DNA of 64,000 nucleotides from assembly GCF_000717055.1 (NCBI RefSeq), contig NZ_JNXI01000016.1, forward strand, positions 124,001 to 188,000. Direction: 5' to 3'. A program made the position numbers and the translations under genes. The notes under the pieces were generated by a model. It worked only from the letters and a program-made list of their open reading frames with translations, had not been told where the DNA came from and searched no databases. This document shows positions 60,972-64,000 of this stretch, one piece after another; position 1 is the first letter of the stretch, and the number at the start of each line of letters is the position of its first letter. The DNA comes from Streptomyces iakyrus (GTDB lineage Bacteria; Actinomycetota; Actinomycetes; Streptomycetales; Streptomycetaceae).

Positions 60972-61297
60972 GATTGCTCCTAAATGAGGGATTTTTTGTG
61001 ATGTGGAGGCCCCGTGGGGGCTGCGACCCGGATGCTTCGGTGGATCTTGGCGCTCATCCGGTGCCGACCGCACTCATTTGATCATCCGACGTACGCGCCC
61101 ATCTGTCCAGAGGAGCGCACAGGTGAGCAACGTGAGGCTCGCCACGGTTTCCGCGCGTCGCTTTACGTGCACGTTGCGTTCACATGGCAGTCCGTTTGCG
61201 TGACCATCGCCGGGACGCGGTGAGAGGATGGCCACTCTTCACCGGTCAATCGGCGGCCCCTACGCGCCACTTACGGTTCCGTAGCTACCATTCGGCC
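60972..61297. other. 326-bp divergent region pckG / hemolysin III gene
   Basis: Holds the pckG promoter and leader and the promoter of the hemolysin III homologue. A perfect palindrome ACGTGCACGT lies at 61165-61174. TACCAT (61286-61291) sits six bases before the rightward ATG. No ORF. Confidence 0.45.
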
Positions 61298-62011
61298 ATG
61301 ACTGCGTTCGTCCCCGACGCGCCCACGGACTCGGCGGCCGACGGCCACGGTCCGAAGGCGCTCTCCCTGCCGCATCCGGTCAAGCCGAAGCTGCGCGGCT
61401 GGCTGCACCTGGGCATGTTCCCGGCCGTTCTGGTCGCGGGCCTGGTGCTGACCGCGCTCGCCGACTCCTCCAGAGGGCGCATCGCCTGCGGGATCTTCGC
61501 ACTGACGGCCTGCCTGCTGTTCGGTGTGAGCGCGCTGTACCACCGGGGCAACTGGAGTCCGCGCATGGACGGCGTCCTGCGCCGGCTGGACCACGCCAAC
61601 ATCTTCCTGATCATCGCGGGCACCTACACGCCGCTGACCCTGCTGCTCCTGCCCGGCGCCAAGGGCCGGTGGCTGCTGTGGGGCATCTGGGCCGCGGCCG
61701 TGGCCGGCATCCTCTTCCGGGTCTTCTGGGTCGGCGCCCCGCGCTGGCTCTACACGCCCTGCTACATCGCCATGGGCTGGGCGGCCGTCTTCTACCTGCC
61801 GGACTTCATGCGGACCGGCGGCATCGCCGTCCTCGTCCTGGTCATCGTCGGCGGCCTGCTCTACAGCGCGGGCGGCGTGGTCTACGGCATCAAGAAGCCG
61901 AACCCGTCACCGCGCTGGTTCGGCTTCCACGAGGTGTTCCACTCGTTCACCCTGGCGGCCTTCATCGCGCACTACGTGGGGATCTCGCTGGTGGCGTACC
62001 AGCACGGATAG
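61298..62011 (+). CDS. trhA: hemolysin III / PAQR family membrane protein
   Basis: A 237-residue protein with seven membrane helices of the hemolysin III (TrhA/PAQR) family. The metal-site residues are present: 'SALYHRGNWSP' (His after the first core helices), 'LDHANIFLIIAGTYTPL' and the C-terminal 'FHEVFHSFTLAAFIAH'. Despite its name the family is linked to membrane-lipid homeostasis. It has no ribosome binding site and is probably leaderless. Confidence 0.9.
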   Translation: MTAFVPDAPTDSAADGHGPKALSLPHPVKPKLRGWLHLGMFPAVLVAGLVLTALADSSRGRIACGIFALTACLLFGVSALYHRGNWSPRMDGVLRRLDHANIFLIIAGTYTPLTLLLLPGAKGRWLLWGIWAAAVAGILFRVFWVGAPRWLYTPCYIAMGWAAVFYLPDFMRTGGIAVLVLVIVGGLLYSAGGVVYGIKKPNPSPRWFGFHEVFHSFTLAAFIAHYVGISLVAYQHG

Positions 62012-62016
62012 GGCCG

Positions 62017-62058
62017 TGAAGTGACAGTGACTCGCGTCTGAGAGCTACTGTCACTTCA
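62017..62058 (+). promoter_or_regulatory. 12-bp palindromic operator at the tetR start
   Basis: TGAAGTGACAGT (62017-62028) and ACTGTCACTTCA (62047-62058) form a perfect inverted repeat with an 18-bp spacer. TACTGT within the right arm is a possible -10, so repressor binding would cover the start of transcription and translation. Confidence 0.75.
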
Positions 62059-62681
62059 TGGATACCGTCACCAACCCGGCCGACCGCCCTCCCCTGGGGC
62101 TGCGGGAGCGGAAGAAGATCAAGACCCGCCAGGCCATCCGCACCGCGACGTACGCGCTGATCGAGGAGCAGGGCTACGACGCCACGACGATCGAGCAGAT
62201 CGCGGACCGCGCCGAGGTGTCGCCGTCGACCGTCTTCCGGTACTTCCCGACCAAGGAGGACATCGTCGTCACCGACGAGTGGGAGCCGGTGGTGATGGCG
62301 CAGCTGCGGGCCCGGCCGCGGGACGAGTCGTGGGCGGACGTCCTGCGGCACGTGATGCGCACGGCGCTCGACCTGAGCCTCGCCGAGGAGCCCGAGGTGA
62401 CGCGGCTGCGGACCCGGCTCGGGGTCGAGGTCCCGGCCGTCCGCGCCCGCATGATGGAGAGCATGGCGGCGACCGGCCGGCTGCTCCGCGAGGCCCTCGC
62501 CGAACGCTCCGGTCTCGCCCCCGACAGCCTGGAGCTCCGGGTCTTCGCCATGTCGGTGATGGGCGGGCTGATGGAGGTCTCCCAGTACTGGGCGGAGACC
62601 GGCCACCGGGACGACATCCGGGACCTCGTCGACCGCGCCCTGGACGTCATGGAGCACGGCCTGCCGAGCGGAAAACCCTGA
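62058..62681 (+). CDS. TetR family transcriptional regulator
   Basis: A 207-residue repressor. The HTH is 'RTATYALIEEQGYDATTIEQIADRAEVSPSTVFRYFPTKEDIV' in residues about 25-70, followed by a ligand domain of TetR_C_17/MftR type ('DVLRHVMRTALDLSLAEEPEVTRLR'). The ATG coincides with the right arm of a 12-bp palindrome, a strong sign of autoregulation. It may also act on genes elsewhere; the neighbours are not obvious targets. Confidence 0.93.
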   Translation: MDTVTNPADRPPLGLRERKKIKTRQAIRTATYALIEEQGYDATTIEQIADRAEVSPSTVFRYFPTKEDIVVTDEWEPVVMAQLRARPRDESWADVLRHVMRTALDLSLAEEPEVTRLRTRLGVEVPAVRARMMESMAATGRLLREALAERSGLAPDSLELRVFAMSVMGGLMEVSQYWAETGHRDDIRDLVDRALDVMEHGLPSGKP

Positions 62682-62714
62682 GGCCGCTGTCCGCCGCCGT
62701 GACATCCTGACCTG

Positions 62715-63446
62715 GTGAACGGTCCCGAGATCCACGTCGAGTTCGCCCCCGAGCTGCACGTCTTCGTCCCCCGGGCCCGCCGGGACGGCACGGTGCGGGC
62801 CGCCACCGACGGCGCCGCCGGCCTCGGCCACGTCATCGAGTCGCTGGGCGTTCCGCTGACCGAGGTCGGCGCGCTGCTCGTGGACGGCCGCGAGGTGCAG
62901 GTCTCGCACGTCCCGGCGGCCGGGGAGACGGTGACCGTACGGACCGTCGCGCGCCCCCAGCGGATCCCGGGCGCTCCCCTGCGCTTCCTCCTCGACGTCC
63001 ACCTCGGCACGCTGGCCCGCCGGCTGCGGCTGCTCGGCGTGGACACGGCCTACGAGTCGACCGACATCGGCGACCCGGCGCTGGCCGCTCGCTCGGCGGC
63101 GGAGCAGCGGGTGATGCTGAGCCGCGACCGGGGGCTGCTGCGGCGGCGTGAGCTGTGGGCGGGGGCGTTCGTGTACAGCACGCGGCCGGAGGAGCAGCTG
63201 CGGGACGTACTGGACCGGTTCGAGCCCGAGTTGCTTCCCTGGACGCGGTGCACCGCCTGCAACGGGATGCTGCGCAAGGCCTCCAAGGAGGAGGTGGCGG
63301 ACCAGTTGCAGCAGGGCACGCACCGGTCGTACGACGTGTTCGCGCGGTGCGGTGCGTGTGGGCGGGCGTACTGGAAGGGTGCGCATCACGAGCAGTTGGA
63401 GGCCATCGTGGAGCGGGCGCTGTCGCTCCGCGGGCAGCGCCGTTGA
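62715..63446 (+). CDS. Mut7-C RNase-domain protein with ubiquitin-like N-terminus
   Basis: A 243-residue protein (GTG start). Residues 1-80 form a ThiS/ubiquitin-like fold ('GALLVDGREVQVSHVPAAGETVTV'). Residues about 85-235 are a Mut7-C PIN-fold domain ('RFLLDVHLGTLARRLRLLGVDTAY', 'MLSRDRGLLRRRELW') with a four-Cys zinc ribbon (CTAC...CGAC). This domain order is a known bacterial Ub-Mut7C arrangement, thought to act in RNA processing or tRNA thiolation-linked pathways. RNase activity is inferred. Confidence 0.9.
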   Translation: MNGPEIHVEFAPELHVFVPRARRDGTVRAATDGAAGLGHVIESLGVPLTEVGALLVDGREVQVSHVPAAGETVTVRTVARPQRIPGAPLRFLLDVHLGTLARRLRLLGVDTAYESTDIGDPALAARSAAEQRVMLSRDRGLLRRRELWAGAFVYSTRPEEQLRDVLDRFEPELLPWTRCTACNGMLRKASKEEVADQLQQGTHRSYDVFARCGACGRAYWKGAHHEQLEAIVERALSLRGQRR

Positions 63447-63480
63447 TTCCCGAGCGCCGCGGGGAACCGCGGGGCCGTCG

Positions 63481-63510
63481 TGGCCGGTCGCCCAGTTCCC
63501 CGCGCCCCTG
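63481..63510 (-). repeat. dispersed GC-rich repeat, copy 2
   Basis: Inverted relative to 34216-34240 and sharing the CAGGGGCGCGGGGAACTG core. It lies between the stops of two convergent genes. Confidence 0.75.
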
Positions 63511-63526
63511 AAGGGACGTGTCTCTC

Positions 63527-64000
63527 CTAGCGCCTGGTCAGGTCCCCCTTGCCGCAGGCGATGCCGTCACCGTTGCGGTCCAGGTTCAGCGGGTCGTCCT
63601 TGCCGTTGACCTTCAGGCGGCCGTAGTCGTTCGCCTTGAGCCACGTGCAGCGGGCGGCCGTCGTCTTCTTCACCTCCGCCGGGAAGTCCGTCGGCACGCA
63701 GACGTTGATCGAGCCGTAGTGGCGGTCGCAGCCGGAGACCGTCGGGCCGACCTTCTGCGACACCCGCTTCTTGCCGGGCCCCGTGACCTTGCCCTTCGGT
63801 GCGTCGGCGAAGTCGTGGACGTGGGCCGAGGCGTCGGTCGCCTTCAGGGCCTGCGGGCCCTGAAGGTGCACCCACTTCGCCACCGACGGCACCCCGTTCG
63901 CGTCCATCGCGAAGAGCATGTACCAGCCGGGCGGGGCCAGGTTGGGGTTGCTCGTGACGTTCAGGTCGACGTTGTCGCCGTCCACGGACAGCGGCAGGTC
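63527..64000 (-). CDS. galactose-oxidase-like secreted protein, C-terminal part with Excalibur domain (5' end outside window)
   Basis: Only the last 157 codons are present; the frame is open through the right edge. 'LNVTSNPNLAPPGWYMLFAMDANGVPSVAKWV' is the DUF1929 C-terminal domain of the galactose oxidase/GlxA family. After a linker comes a Cys-rich segment ending 'DRNGDGIACG', the Excalibur calcium-binding signature. The fused Excalibur tail is not typical of GlxA itself. Wall or surface attachment of a copper radical oxidase is a reasonable guess, but the catalytic part is not visible. Confidence 0.8.
   Translation of the reverse strand, partial: DLPLSVDGDNVDLNVTSNPNLAPPGWYMLFAMDANGVPSVAKWVHLQGPQALKATDASAHVHDFADAPKGKVTGPGKKRVSQKVGPTVSGCDRHYGSINVCVPTDFPAEVKKTTAARCTWLKANDYGRLKVNGKDDPLNLDRNGDGIACGKGDLTRR

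Overview
The window is a high-GC actinobacterial chromosome segment, almost certainly Streptomyces. The evidence is GC-rich third codon positions, GTG and TTG starts, secreted chitinase and proteases, GTP-type PEP carboxykinase, an Scr1/DUF5753-DUF397 module, and a DasR-type chitinase promoter. From memory (not checked), the PEPCK-to-chitinase order resembles the SCO4979-SCO5003 region of S. coelicolor. No tRNA, rRNA, CRISPR array, insertion sequence or prophage was seen.

Left part (1-12 kb): AI-2E transporter (cut by the edge), secreted SLT transglycosylase, PIN-PhoH ATPase, a Z-prenyl diphosphate synthase, an AlkZ-like winged-helix protein, a methyltransferase/LLM oxidoreductase pair, and a tandemly duplicated lipoprotein/secreted-protein locus. 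In that locus one copy is fused in frame and another is a remnant.

Centre (11.6-31.1 kb): a Flp/Tad pilus island. A ten-gene leftward operon (27791 to 18088) encodes a zinc-ribbon protein, CpaB, TadZ, TadE, TadF, TadA, TadB, TadC, a histidine kinase and a LuxR response regulator. A second operon carries Flp, a TadG-like protein, a lipoprotein and an OmpA-domain protein. On each side lies a large protein with a Flp-type class III signal. One is an 820-residue polymorphic toxin with a PD-(D/E)XK-like C-terminus, followed by two candidate immunity genes. The other is a 519-residue protein at the head of a four-gene operon. All three pilin-headed transcription units share a promoter layout: GGGCCC boxes 24 bp upstream of a TACGYT hexamer. 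This suggests one regulon, possibly run by the kinase/regulator at the end of the tad operon.

Right part (31-64 kb): GH18 chitinase, an atypical Nramp-fold transporter, MEDS/HATPase regulators, a large LuxR ATPase regulator and an M14 carboxypeptidase. Then comes a D-amino-acid-type cluster (GntP, RidA, IclR, PfkB kinase, divergent from a DSD1-like PLP enzyme and a D-aminoacylase). It is followed by a secreted serine protease, an alanine-type aminotransferase, and a small gene behind a PerR/CatR-like box. Next is an RHS-repeat protein with a short hydrophobic tip, followed by an array of very small membrane proteins interspersed with RHS debris. After this come an Scr1/DUF397/HATPase module, PEPCK, a hemolysin III homologue, an autoregulated TetR, a Mut7-C protein, and the tail of a galactose-oxidase-like secreted protein.
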